In this document: in pieces, positions 47,386-55,454 of the stretch | Layout of the letters: each line of letters begins with the position of its first letter | How positions within the stretch are numbered: position 1 is the first letter of the stretch | Assembly: GCA_015207195.1 (NCBI GenBank) | Contig: JADEXJ010000020.1 | Coordinates: 1 to 55,507 of the forward strand | Length of the DNA: 55,507 nucleotides | Direction of reading: 5' to 3' | Origin: Pleurocapsales cyanobacterium LEGE 10410 | GTDB lineage: Bacteria > Cyanobacteriota > Cyanobacteriia > Cyanobacteriales > Xenococcaceae | Position numbers and translations under genes: made by a program | Notes under the pieces: model-generated | Told to the model about the DNA's origin: nothing | Database searches by the model: none | The model's input: only the letters and a program-made list of their open reading frames with translations

Positions 47386-48015
47386 ATGACTTTAAACATT
47401 TTCTTTTTACGACATGGAGAAACCGTTGCCAGCAAAACAGACGAATTTTGTGGCACTTCTGATGTGGAGCTGACTGAAGCAGGGAAGATGATGGCTAAAG
47501 ACTTTGCCGTTGCCTACTCTAGCGTACCTTGGAAAGCAATTTTTGTTAGCCCGATGCGTCGCACTATTGCTACTGCCCAACCCTTATGCAACCTAACAGG
47601 ATTAGAAATGCAGCTACGGAATGGTTTGAAAGAAATAAACTTTGGTAAGTGGGAGGGTAAATCTCAAGCAGAAGTTAATCATCAGTTTCATGACGAATAC
47701 CTACGCTGGCAATCCGAACCCGGCTGGAACGCTCCGAGTGATGGGGAACGGGCAATAGATATTGCTCGCCGTAGTTCCGAAGTGATTGAAGAAATCGATC
47801 AAACCTACAAAGATGGCAATATACTGGTTGTTTCGCACAAAGCTACCATTCGGATCATTCTGTGTTCCCTGTTGGGAATAGATGTGGGACGCTACCGCGA
47901 TCGCATTCATATGCCCGTTGCTGCGGTAAGCGTAGTTGAATTTAACGAACAAGGACCATTGTTAAAGAAATTGAGCGATCGCTCTCATTTAAAAACAGTA
48001 GCCAAGATCCCGTAG
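47386..48015 (+). CDS. Histidine phosphatase family protein
   Basis: 209 residues. FLRHGET (phospho-His10) opens the phosphoglycerate-mutase-like fold; NFGKWEGKSQAEV and VVSHKATIRI complete it. It could be a phosphoglycerate mutase, an alpha-ribazole phosphatase or a sugar phosphatase; length and sequence do not decide. Its place in the glycogen cluster favours a carbohydrate-phosphate substrate. It is 53 bases after glgX and 43 before ackA. Its stop codon lies within a palindromic repeat. Confidence 0.9.
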   Translation: MTLNIFFLRHGETVASKTDEFCGTSDVELTEAGKMMAKDFAVAYSSVPWKAIFVSPMRRTIATAQPLCNLTGLEMQLRNGLKEINFGKWEGKSQAEVNHQFHDEYLRWQSEPGWNAPSDGERAIDIARRSSEVIEEIDQTYKDGNILVVSHKATIRIILCSLLGIDVGRYRDRIHMPVAAVSVVEFNEQGPLLKKLSDRSHLKTVAKIP

Positions 48016-48039
48016 AGACTTAGCATGCCCTGTCTCTAC
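48012..48039. repeat. Palindromic repeat GTAGAGAC...GTCTCTAC
   Basis: Eight-base perfect arms with a 12-base loop (TTAGCATGCCCT). It includes the stop codon of the phosphatase gene. It resembles a widespread cyanobacterial palindrome of the TAGAGACGTTGCATGCAACGTCTCTA type in which the loop is degenerate. It may act as a 3' stem for the upstream message. Confidence 0.65.
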
Positions 48040-48058
48040 AATTTAATAATTAGTAATC

Positions 48059-49270
48059 ATGAAAATTTTAGTCCTCAATGCTGGTTCTAGCAGCCAAAAA
48101 AGTTGTCTTTACAGTTTAGAAGATTCTGAATTGGATATTTCTACCAAACCTTTATGGGAAGCCAGCATCGACTGGACGGTAAGCCAGGATGACGGAATTT
48201 TAGAAGTCGAGAGCGATCGCGGTGAACGAGAAATTGAGTTAAAAGATCACAATACTGCTTTGGCAACCATGCTAAATACTCTGCTGGAAGGAGAAACCAA
48301 GGTGCTAGAAAGCTTTGACGAGATTGATGTGGTCGGTCATCGAGTGGTGCATGGTGGGGCAGAATATAACCAGGCTACCGTAATTACTGCCGAAGTCAAA
48401 CAGGCGATCGCCGATCTGATTCCCCTCGCCCCTAGTCACAATCCCGCTCATTTAGAAGGCATAGATGCGATTGAAGAAATTTTACCCAATGTAACTCAAG
48501 TAGCGGTTTTCGATACGGCGTTTCACACTACTATTCCCCAACGAGCCAAAGTATATCCCCTACCCTATAAATATTACGAAAAAGGTATACAGCGTTATGG
48601 ATTTCACGGCATCAGTCACGAATACTGCGCCCAGCGTACCGCCCAAATTTTACAGCAGCCTCTAGAGTCGCTAAAAATTGTTACCTGTCATTTAGGTAAC
48701 GGCTGTTCCCTAGCTGCAATTAAAGAGGGAGTTTGCATCGATACCACCATGGGATTTTCTCCCCTAGAAGGACTGATGATGGGTACTCGGTGCGGTTCGA
48801 TCGATCCTCAAATTCCGCTTTACATGATCCAAGAATATGGTTTGAGTGCGGATGAACTAAACCAGATCTTTAATAAGGAGTCTGGTTTAAAAGGCGTTTC
48901 AGGTGTCTCTGCCGATCTTAGAGCGATCAAACGGGCGATCGCCGATGGCAATACACAAGCATCATTAGCTTTGGAGATTTATCTGCACCGTTTAAAAAAG
49001 GAGATCTCTGCGATGGTTGCCAGCCTCAATGGTCTAGACGTTTTAGTCTTTACAGCAGGGGTAGGTGAAAACCAGAACGAACTGCGGGAAAAAACCTGTC
49101 GGGCATTATCCTATTTAGGATTGGAGCTAGATTGCGCCAAGAACAACACCAAACCCGTAGACGAAAACATAGCTACTGATAATTCAAAAGTACAAATTTT
49201 GGTCATTCATACTCAGGAAGATTGGGCGATCGCTAAAGCAGCACGAGCCTGTATTTACAGCAGTATGTAA
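48059..49270 (+). CDS. ackA: Acetate kinase
   Basis: 403 residues, the full ASKHA kinase fold. NAGSSSQK at the N terminus, HRVVHGG, TCHLGNGCSLAAI and GFSPLEGLMMGTRCG mark the active site. It turns acetyl phosphate and ADP into acetate and ATP. No phosphotransacetylase is in the cluster, so the acetyl phosphate most likely comes from Xfp upstream. It is the last gene of the presumed module, followed by tRNA-Pro. Confidence 0.97.
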   Translation: MKILVLNAGSSSQKSCLYSLEDSELDISTKPLWEASIDWTVSQDDGILEVESDRGEREIELKDHNTALATMLNTLLEGETKVLESFDEIDVVGHRVVHGGAEYNQATVITAEVKQAIADLIPLAPSHNPAHLEGIDAIEEILPNVTQVAVFDTAFHTTIPQRAKVYPLPYKYYEKGIQRYGFHGISHEYCAQRTAQILQQPLESLKIVTCHLGNGCSLAAIKEGVCIDTTMGFSPLEGLMMGTRCGSIDPQIPLYMIQEYGLSADELNQIFNKESGLKGVSGVSADLRAIKRAIADGNTQASLALEIYLHRLKKEISAMVASLNGLDVLVFTAGVGENQNELREKTCRALSYLGLELDCAKNNTKPVDENIATDNSKVQILVIHTQEDWAIAKAARACIYSSM

Positions 49271-49310
49271 ATATAACTGCAAACCCGATCTTCGGTTCAT
49301 TTCAAAATAT

Positions 49311-49340
49311 TTATCAAAAAACAGCAAACAGTGTTATGAT
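49311..49340 (+). promoter_or_regulatory. Possible promoter of the tRNA-Pro gene
   Basis: TTATCA (49311-49316) and TATGAT (49335-49340) are spaced 18 bases apart. Transcription would begin near 49347, just before the mature tRNA at 49356. The -10 is good, the -35 is weak. Confidence 0.35.
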
Positions 49341-49355
49341 ACTTACTTATGAAAA

Positions 49356-49429
49356 CGGGGCGTAGCGCAGCTTGGTAGCGTACCACTTTGGGGTAGTGGG
49401 GGTCATGGGTTCAAATCCCGTCGCTCCGA
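49356..49429 (+). tRNA. tRNA-Pro(GGG)
   Basis: A 74-nt cloverleaf. The acceptor CGGGGCG pairs with CGCTCCG (one G-U). D-arm GCGC/GCGT, anticodon arm CCACT/AGTGG with loop TTGGGGT giving anticodon GGG, and T-arm ATGGG/CCCGT around TTCAAAT are all present. The 3' CCA is not encoded. It reads CCC and CCU proline codons. It is a single gene, 85 bases after ackA. Confidence 0.96.
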
Positions 49430-49510
49430 TATAATCGAAACCTTTTCTGGAAAGAGGGTGTACATTAGACATCTTCAGGAATAAGCAGAGATAGCAGAGA
49501 TCAAAAATAA

Positions 49511-49817
49511 ATGATTGTCGCAGTCATTGATTCCTGCGTCATTTTTAGGATGCCTTTGTGCGATAGTATTCTGAGGATAGCAGAGCAAAATTTATATCGA
49601 ATTGTCCTATCTCAAAAAATACTTGAAGATGCCACTCGCAATATGGTCATCAAAGGTAGACTCAAATCAGATCAAGAGCAATATTACCAGCAACAAATTT
49701 TATATGCTTTTCCCGATTGCTTTGTAGAAGCTCCGCCAAACTTGACTAAATCTAATGACTAACCCTACATTTGATCGCCACGTTACGGCAACCGCGACTG
49801 CTATTTTTGTCCGATAA
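49511..49817 (+). pseudogene. PIN-domain toxin remnant
   Basis: The frame from ATG 49511 encodes a PIN-like start (VAVIDSCVIFRMPLCDSIL, EDATRNMVIKGRL) ending at 49762. A one-base shift near 49753 restores MTNPTFDRHVTATA, the DRHV motif of the middle of the PIN fold, then a stop at 49815-49817. The last third of the domain is missing and the end overlaps the methyltransferase gene. The first metal-binding Asp is present, later acids are lost. No antitoxin gene is adjacent. It is a dead toxin fragment. Confidence 0.75.
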
Positions 49818-50691
49818 AAATAGTATGGTTGTTTCCCAAATATCCATAAAATCTCGAACGATAAATTATTGCTTCTACACTACTAAACCCAATATCTCTC
49901 ATTTGATCGAGCATTTGCCAGCCAAAATCTTGATAACACAATACTCCTGCTTTACCCATCGGATCTCCGTGATATTGAGCCTTTGCTAGATGAATTATAT
50001 CTCCCCTATCGTCTACTTTGGCTCTAATAATATTAGAGGGTGAATTCAGGCGAAATGGTACTGAGAGAACTAATTTACCTTTTGGTTTTAACACTCTTAA
50101 GCATTCTTTAAATGCCTGAATATAGTCAGGAATGTGTTCAAACACATCAAGAGAAAGTATGTAGTCAAATTCATCTTTTTCAAAAGAAAGACAAGTCAAA
50201 GACTCGTTTCTAATTCCATTATTCGTCATCGATCCATAAGGAATCTTTTCTCCCATGTATTCGCTCCCCACTACCAAAGGAAATTTGCTGGCTACATATT
50301 TGTACAAAGGACTAATTTGTTCTGTTAAATAAATTTTCGATTTTTGATTAGGAGAACACGTACGATCAAAAATATGTAAAGCTCCTCTTTTTCTATTGTT
50401 AAGTCCACAGCTAACACAAGATAATCCTTCTCTCCAGTTAGGAATTTTTAAGCCGTCAATATTGGGCTTACTGCGACGACGAACGATCTTAAAATCGCTA
50501 AAAGCATCACATACATAACAATAACCATTAAGCTTAAATTGATCCTGGTCTTGATGATTGTATAAGATTGTCTTCTCTACATCTTGCATCAAGAAATATA
50601 ATTCCTGGTTTACTCTTGTTAGTTGCTGATATTCTTCAAAAGAGCTTGCCCTTAAATAAGAAAAATGTGGTAAGACTTGAGAGCTATTCAC
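49801..50691 (-). CDS. Class I SAM-dependent methyltransferase with zinc-knuckle-like cysteines
   Basis: 296 residues. The N-terminal part has two cysteine pairs (CYVC near 58-61 and CVSC near 92-95), perhaps a metal site. Then comes a Methyltransf_11-type domain with DYILSLDVFEHIPDY and LRVLKPKGKLVLSVPF. The classical glycine-rich motif I is weak (VVGSEYMGE). The class often methylates sugars or lipids in cell-surface clusters, but no such cluster is here. Substrate unknown. Its 3' end overlaps the PIN remnant. Confidence 0.85.
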   Translation of the reverse strand: MNSSQVLPHFSYLRASSFEEYQQLTRVNQELYFLMQDVEKTILYNHQDQDQFKLNGYCYVCDAFSDFKIVRRRSKPNIDGLKIPNWREGLSCVSCGLNNRKRGALHIFDRTCSPNQKSKIYLTEQISPLYKYVASKFPLVVGSEYMGEKIPYGSMTNNGIRNESLTCLSFEKDEFDYILSLDVFEHIPDYIQAFKECLRVLKPKGKLVLSVPFRLNSPSNIIRAKVDDRGDIIHLAKAQYHGDPMGKAGVLCYQDFGWQMLDQMRDIGFSSVEAIIYRSRFYGYLGNNHTIFIGQK

Positions 50692-51034
50692 TTTGTTTAT
50701 TACAGATGATTATTTAATTCAAGTTTGGGACTAAGAAAGAAAATATAGTAATGCTATATATTGAGTCTTACTTGAGGCAAGAAAATGAACAGTTGAAGTT
50801 TTTTTGACCCCGAATAAAATTTATACCTCATAAAATCAAAAACTGCTATGGTGCGATCGCCACAATCATCGAGCCAATTTCCCAATTTTAAGAGATGTTT
50901 GTACTTTTTTGAGACAGCAACAACCGTCGTAAACTTTTTATTGTGTATGTTTCTTGGTTTGTCAAGTACAATTTATACAAAATTGGATGCGATTGCCTTG
51001 AATTTGTTTCTAAGGAATCTATCAGAAGAATTTT
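50692..51034. other. 343-bp intergenic region
   Basis: Divergent gap between methyltransferase and dipeptidase. An open frame (50848-51210) runs into the dipeptidase in another frame and is rejected. A HIP1 site lies near 50855. No ribosome site stands out before ATG 51035; the promoter is unassigned. Confidence 0.5.
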
Positions 51035-52324
51035 ATGAACGATTTATCAAAAATATCTATTTTATTGATATCAATGATGGTGGCAAGCTTAAGCGGATGC
51101 AGACCACAAAAATCATTGTCAGAACGCACCGCCCAAATTCACAATCGAGTCTTAACTGTCGATACCCATATCGATTGGCCAATCAAACAGTTTTTAAATC
51201 CAGATTTTGATCCGAGCGTTAGACATACCCCAGAGCAATTTGACGGTGGACAATGGGATCTAATTCGTATGCAAGAAGGCGGATTAGATGCCGTATTCAT
51301 GTCAATTTTCACACCACAGAAGAAGCGGACAAAGCAAGGTCACGCTCAAGCCCAAGAAATTGCTCTTAAACAGATTGAGTTAACCAAAAAGATGGTAGCA
51401 GATAATTCTGATACAGCAGCGATCGCCTTGACTCCTGAAGATGCGTATCGTCTGGAAAAGACTGGCAAACGCGCCATATTTATGGGCATGGAAAACGGCT
51501 ATCCAATTGCTCGTGACTTGAACAACGTAAAATTATTCTTTGATTGGGGAATTCGTTACATCACCATAACACACTCAAAAAACAACGAGCTTGGCGATTC
51601 TTCTACCGATCAGCAACCTGAATGGGGTGGCTTGAGTCCGTTTGGCTTTGAAGTTGTCCAAGAAATGAATCGTTTGGGAATAATGGTTGATATTTCGCAC
51701 GTACATGATGAGACTTTCTGGGACATTATTAAATTGACGAAAGCTCCCGTAATTGCTTCTCATTCTAGTGCGCGTGCGCTTCAAAATGTTCCCCGTAATC
51801 TAAGTGATGAAATGTTACAGGCGATCGCCAAAAATGGTGGTGTGGTGCAGGTTTGTCTTTTGGATGATTTCATTAAAGAAATGGAACAAACTCCCGAACG
51901 TGAAGCAGCATTAAAGCAATTAAAAGAAGAAAGCTCAGCCTGGTCAAACGGTAAACTAAATCCAGAAGCGGTGAAAAAACTTCAGGCGAAATACCAAGAG
52001 ATTAACGCAAAATATCCTAAAAACCGTCCCAACTTAACTGAAGCAATCGATCATGTCGATCATTTGGTACAGGTCATGGGAATTGAACACGTAGGTATTG
52101 GCTCTGATTTCGATGGTGGCGGTGGACTAGTGGGAATTGAGGATGTTTCGCAAATGCCGAACATCACCACGGAATTGTTGGCTCGCGGTTACACAGAAGA
52201 TGAGATCCGCCAACTTTGGGGTGGCAACTTGATGCGCGTTTTTAATGAAGTTATTCTGGTTGCAACCCAACTTCAGAAATCGTCACAAGCAAATAAGCCG
52301 ACAAAAGTAACTGTTAACTTTTAA
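51035..52324 (+). CDS. Lipoprotein membrane dipeptidase (peptidase M19)
   Basis: 429 residues. A lipoprotein signal is present: hydrophobic ISILLISMMVASLSGC with lipobox LSGC and lipidated Cys22. The M19 renal-dipeptidase fold follows, with zinc ligands in VDTHIDWP, a glutamate in MENGYP, ITHSKNN, ASHSSARA and GSDFDGGG. It hydrolyses dipeptides, often with D-residues at the second position, on the outer face of a membrane. M19 lipoproteins are common in other bacteria, so transfer is possible. A link to the D-amino-acid genes near 1-3 kb is only thematic. Confidence 0.92.
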   Translation: MNDLSKISILLISMMVASLSGCRPQKSLSERTAQIHNRVLTVDTHIDWPIKQFLNPDFDPSVRHTPEQFDGGQWDLIRMQEGGLDAVFMSIFTPQKKRTKQGHAQAQEIALKQIELTKKMVADNSDTAAIALTPEDAYRLEKTGKRAIFMGMENGYPIARDLNNVKLFFDWGIRYITITHSKNNELGDSSTDQQPEWGGLSPFGFEVVQEMNRLGIMVDISHVHDETFWDIIKLTKAPVIASHSSARALQNVPRNLSDEMLQAIAKNGGVVQVCLLDDFIKEMEQTPEREAALKQLKEESSAWSNGKLNPEAVKKLQAKYQEINAKYPKNRPNLTEAIDHVDHLVQVMGIEHVGIGSDFDGGGGLVGIEDVSQMPNITTELLARGYTEDEIRQLWGGNLMRVFNEVILVATQLQKSSQANKPTKVTVNF

Positions 52325-52385
52325 GACGAAAATTAATTAGAATGACCATCTTAGCTAGACGATCGCCTTTAGGTCTGAATTAAAT

Positions 52386-53063
52386 TCATGATTTAACCTG
52401 ACGAACAACTTGAGCTTTACTTTGAGACTCAATTAATTTTTGTACCGTTTGTTTGAATACGGCTATCTGTTCATCGTTGGGTTGAGTTTGCTGCCAGGCT
52501 GGTCTTTGCATCAGGCGATCGCACCATTGATTTATCTTGGCAAACTGACTCAGCTCGAAACCTAATTTATCTGTCAAAATTACAGTATTACCAGCAACTA
52601 TATCTCCTAAAGAAATTTTATCTCCGCCAAAGTAATCATTATCTTCTAATAGTTCAGTCAAAAACTTGAATATTCTTTTAATTTTGCGTTTAGCTTTACC
52701 TAACTGTGGTGAATCTTCTGTTTCGCTAATTAACGGAATAACTAAAGATGACAACTCATTATTAGCCACCATTTGCGCCATTCGTACTTTAGCTAACTTT
52801 GAGGAATCATTAGGAAGCAGGGGTTTGTTGAGATATTTACTTTCTAAATAATCTAAGATTGCTAGAGATTCTAAAACTCGCAAGCCATCATCAACAATGA
52901 CGGTTACGTGATGAAAAGGATTAAGAGTAAGGAAGTCTGGTTTAAACTGTTCTCTATCTTGGAGATTGATAATTATCGATGTCAAAGGAATGTCTTTTTC
53001 TAATAAAGCAATCCATACGCGACGGGATAGAGGTGATAAGGGATGATAGTAAAATTTGAGCAT
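52386..53063 (-). CDS. Glutathione S-transferase-like protein
   Basis: 225 residues. A thioredoxin-like N domain (FYYHPLSPLSRRVWIALLEK, ending LESLAILDYLE) and an all-helical C domain with a typical IxxxD-like GDIVAGN. The catalytic Ser or Tyr appears to be in SPLSRR. Soluble. It is 142 bases downstream of the thioesterase gene on the same strand and could be part of the same TetR-controlled unit, though it has no operator of its own. Substrate unknown. Confidence 0.9.
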   Translation of the reverse strand: MLKFYYHPLSPLSRRVWIALLEKDIPLTSIIINLQDREQFKPDFLTLNPFHHVTVIVDDGLRVLESLAILDYLESKYLNKPLLPNDSSKLAKVRMAQMVANNELSSLVIPLISETEDSPQLGKAKRKIKRIFKFLTELLEDNDYFGGDKISLGDIVAGNTVILTDKLGFELSQFAKINQWCDRLMQRPAWQQTQPNDEQIAVFKQTVQKLIESQSKAQVVRQVKS

Positions 53064-53205
53064 GATATAGCAATCCTATTTGAGTTGTGGAAATTCTTAG
53101 TCTTGAATGTTATTTGTCTTTTGTCCTTGGTCATTAGGTGTTTTCATCAATGATTTAGGACTGATATAGAACTGTAATAGTTGTTAATTAGTTGTGCGAT
53201 CGCAT

Positions 53206-53613
53206 TCAAGCGTGGTGATAAAGTGCTTTCAACTTCTCAGGAACAGCCATCGGGCGCATAGTTGCCAGATTGACAAAAAAGCCCACCTGTTTGGCAGTAG
53301 TAACTATCTCGTGGTTTAAATAAATCTCAGCCTGCAAAGTACAGCGCGATTGCCCCAATTTGGCTACCCACATTTTTCCAATCGGGCGATCGCCAATTCT
53401 TAAGGCTTTTTTGTAGGCGATTTCGGTCGAGTTAATAATCGGACAATATCCCCGATCCATTAATTGTTCCAGGGGTAAGTAAGTTTCAAGGATTTTGAGC
53501 CTGAGGTCTTCTAGCCAGCGAATATACACGATATTGCTGACGATTCCTGCAAAATCGATATCATAGGTTTTTACAGATAAGTCTAGGTTTACTTCTAACG
53601 GTTTTGGTTTCAT
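53206..53613 (-). CDS. Acyl-CoA thioesterase (4HBT hotdog family)
   Basis: 135 residues with the hotdog helix and strand layout. YDIDFAGIVSNIVYIRWLED holds the catalytic Asp pattern of 4-hydroxybenzoyl-CoA and YbgC-type thioesterases. It would hydrolyse short or aromatic acyl-CoA. An exact palindrome lies 11 to 29 bases before ATG 53613 and matches the site before tetR, so it is probably repressed by that regulator. No ribosome site is visible, likely because the palindrome fills the leader. Confidence 0.88.
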   Translation of the reverse strand: MKPKPLEVNLDLSVKTYDIDFAGIVSNIVYIRWLEDLRLKILETYLPLEQLMDRGYCPIINSTEIAYKKALRIGDRPIGKMWVAKLGQSRCTLQAEIYLNHEIVTTAKQVGFFVNLATMRPMAVPEKLKALYHHA

Positions 53614-53624
53614 CTTGATAAATT

Positions 53625-53642
53625 AAAGACCGATCGGTCTTT
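53625..53642. promoter_or_regulatory. TetR operator, thioesterase promoter
   Basis: AAAGACCGATCGGTCTTT is a perfect 18-bp palindrome just upstream of the thioesterase start. Its AGACC..GGTCT core recurs before tetR at 54353. Such a dyad is expected for a TetR dimer. Confidence 0.75.
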
Positions 53643-53728
53643 TTTGAGTCAAAAAAATTGCAGTAAATCGATCGCCTCAGATGTTATCTACAGATAAGTT
53701 GGTCGGCACAATTAAAGTTAATTTGAGA

Positions 53729-54343
53729 CTAAGAATTAGTTTGAATAAAGTCGTTTGATCTCAGACCATGAATATAGCTTTGTAAATAGGCTACCGCTCT
53801 TTGCAGGTGTACTGGATTTTGTTCTAGCTGACTCATCATAATTGCTCCTTCCAAGGTGGCAATAATAATTGTCGCCACAATATCTGGTTCGACAGTCGCT
53901 CGCACCTCACCCTTCTTGATACCTTTGTTAAGAATCCGAATAATCAGTCCGCGCCAAGAATTGATTGCTGCTAGGGCGCGATCGCGCAACGGGGAATCTG
54001 TACCATCGGTTTCGATCGCCGTATTTAAGACTGGACAGCCTCCAATAATGGGCGGATCATCGATATAGATCAGGTAGCTAGATACTAGTGCATCCAATCG
54101 TTCGATGGCATTGCGCTTGGTTTTTACCGCACTCCAAATTCTTTGACTGATTAAGTTAAAAGCATAATCGAACGCTGCTAAAGCAAGCTCATCTTTGCTG
54201 GGAAAATGATTATAAATTCCTCCTTTTTTTAAACCCGTAGCCTGCATAATATCGGCGATTGAAGAACCTGCATAACCTTTTTGATTAAACAATTCGGCTG
54301 CTTGACGAATTATACGAGCTTTAGTTAGTCGTGCTTTTGACAT
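53729..54343 (-). CDS. TetR/AcrR family transcriptional regulator
   Basis: 204 residues. The N-terminal HTH (SSIADIMQATGLKKGGIYNH, then FPSKDELALAAF) is typical. The C-terminal ligand domain has C-terminal TetR features of the YcdC-like sort. The ligand is unknown but could be an acyl-CoA or aromatic compound. It sits between its own operator (54353) and the thioesterase operator (53625). It probably represses both genes until ligand binds. Confidence 0.93.
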   Translation of the reverse strand: MSKARLTKARIIRQAAELFNQKGYAGSSIADIMQATGLKKGGIYNHFPSKDELALAAFDYAFNLISQRIWSAVKTKRNAIERLDALVSSYLIYIDDPPIIGGCPVLNTAIETDGTDSPLRDRALAAINSWRGLIIRILNKGIKKGEVRATVEPDIVATIIIATLEGAIMMSQLEQNPVHLQRAVAYLQSYIHGLRSNDFIQTNS

Positions 54344-54352
54344 TTATTTTTC

Positions 54353-54366
54353 AGACCATTCGGTCT
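54353..54366. promoter_or_regulatory. TetR autoregulatory operator
   Basis: AGACC-ATTC-GGTCT has the same outer half-sites as the perfect palindrome at 53625, with two central differences. It lies 10 to 23 bases upstream of the tetR start, which fits autorepression. Confidence 0.65.
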
Positions 54367-54371
54367 TTTTA

Positions 54372-55149
54372 TTAGATTAATTTAAAAGGTTGTTTTTGAC
54401 AAGGATAAAGCAAAACTGTCGGATTGATAATCAAACCTACGGCGGTTGCTACGGCGATCGCACCGATCATACTTTGCCAGTCTGGAATTGCCAAAAATAT
54501 GGCAAATATTTGATGAGTCGATTCCACACAGTAAACAAATCGTAGTCATGCCCAAACTATAAAGATCCGAAGCCTTAGTCAATCTTCCCCATAGTTGCTC
54601 TGGGGGCATAAATCCAGGCGTTCCTCTGACTACACTACTTACACTACTTCCTGTAACTTCATCTCCACCGATCCGACTAAAACCAAAATCAACTAGATAA
54701 GCATTATTCTCTAAATCTACTAAAATATTAGCTGGCTTAATGTCTCGATGAATTACCGTAGGAATCTTGTCCTGGAGATAAACCAAAATTTCTAAAACCG
54801 AAATCGTAATTGTCTTGACTTGTGCTGGGGTAAAAAGCTTAACTTCAGCTAAAGAGGGAGCATCTTTATATTCCTGGATTAGATAAAAGCTACCATCATC
54901 TTCAAATGAATCAATATAGCGGGGAATTCTGGGATGCTCTAGCTGTTGCAGAATTTTGATTTCTCTGGTTAGGGCATCTCGAACCGTCCAAGACAAAGAA
55001 CTTCTAGCAAACTGAAACTGTTTGATGACTACTCGATGTTCTCCTGCTAATTTTCCAGCTAAATAGGTAATTCTGCCCTGATGCTGATTTTGTCCAAGGA
55101 TTTTTATCAGCCGATAACCAAAGCTAGAAAAATCTGTCAGATTACTCAT
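54372..55149 (-). pseudogene. Truncated, frameshifted Ser/Thr kinase paralog
   Basis: The gene begins at ATG 55149 (MSNLTDFSSF; an upstream start at 55191 is weaker). The kinase N-lobe and catalytic loop are intact: VIK Lys43, HRDIKPAN (134-141), DFG (154-156), MPPEQ. After LYSLGMTTICLLCGI (about 210) the frame is lost. In the next frame ESTHQIFAIFLAIPDW continues to a hydrophobic span (GAIAVATAVGLIINPTVLLY) and TAA at 54372. The C-lobe end and middle are missing. It resembles the membrane kinase at 31341 and is probably inactive or a short soluble fragment. Confidence 0.75.
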
Positions 55150-55454
55150 CTCATTATTGCGATCGCTTCTATCTTTTTTAACGTTCCCCAATACCTAACA
55201 GAAAACAACTATCGTACTGCCAACTGTTTCGATTCAGGCGATCGCTAATAAATTAAAGATAAACCACAACAAGCTTTAGCCAAATTTGCCCGAGTTTCAA
55301 TACTTAGCGGACTACTTATAAAAAACGCCAATACAAACAAAAAAGGGAACTAAAACGCTCCCCGAATTAAAGTCGTATATGGGAAGTGCAATTAAATAAA
55401 CATCCAATTGAAGTGTAAGGTAAAAAAAAGAGAAAAATTGATTGCTTTCCCGAC

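Noticed and set aside
50848-51210. 120-residue frame before and inside the dipeptidase
   Set aside because: It overlaps the start of a well-supported M19 gene in another frame and has no family match.
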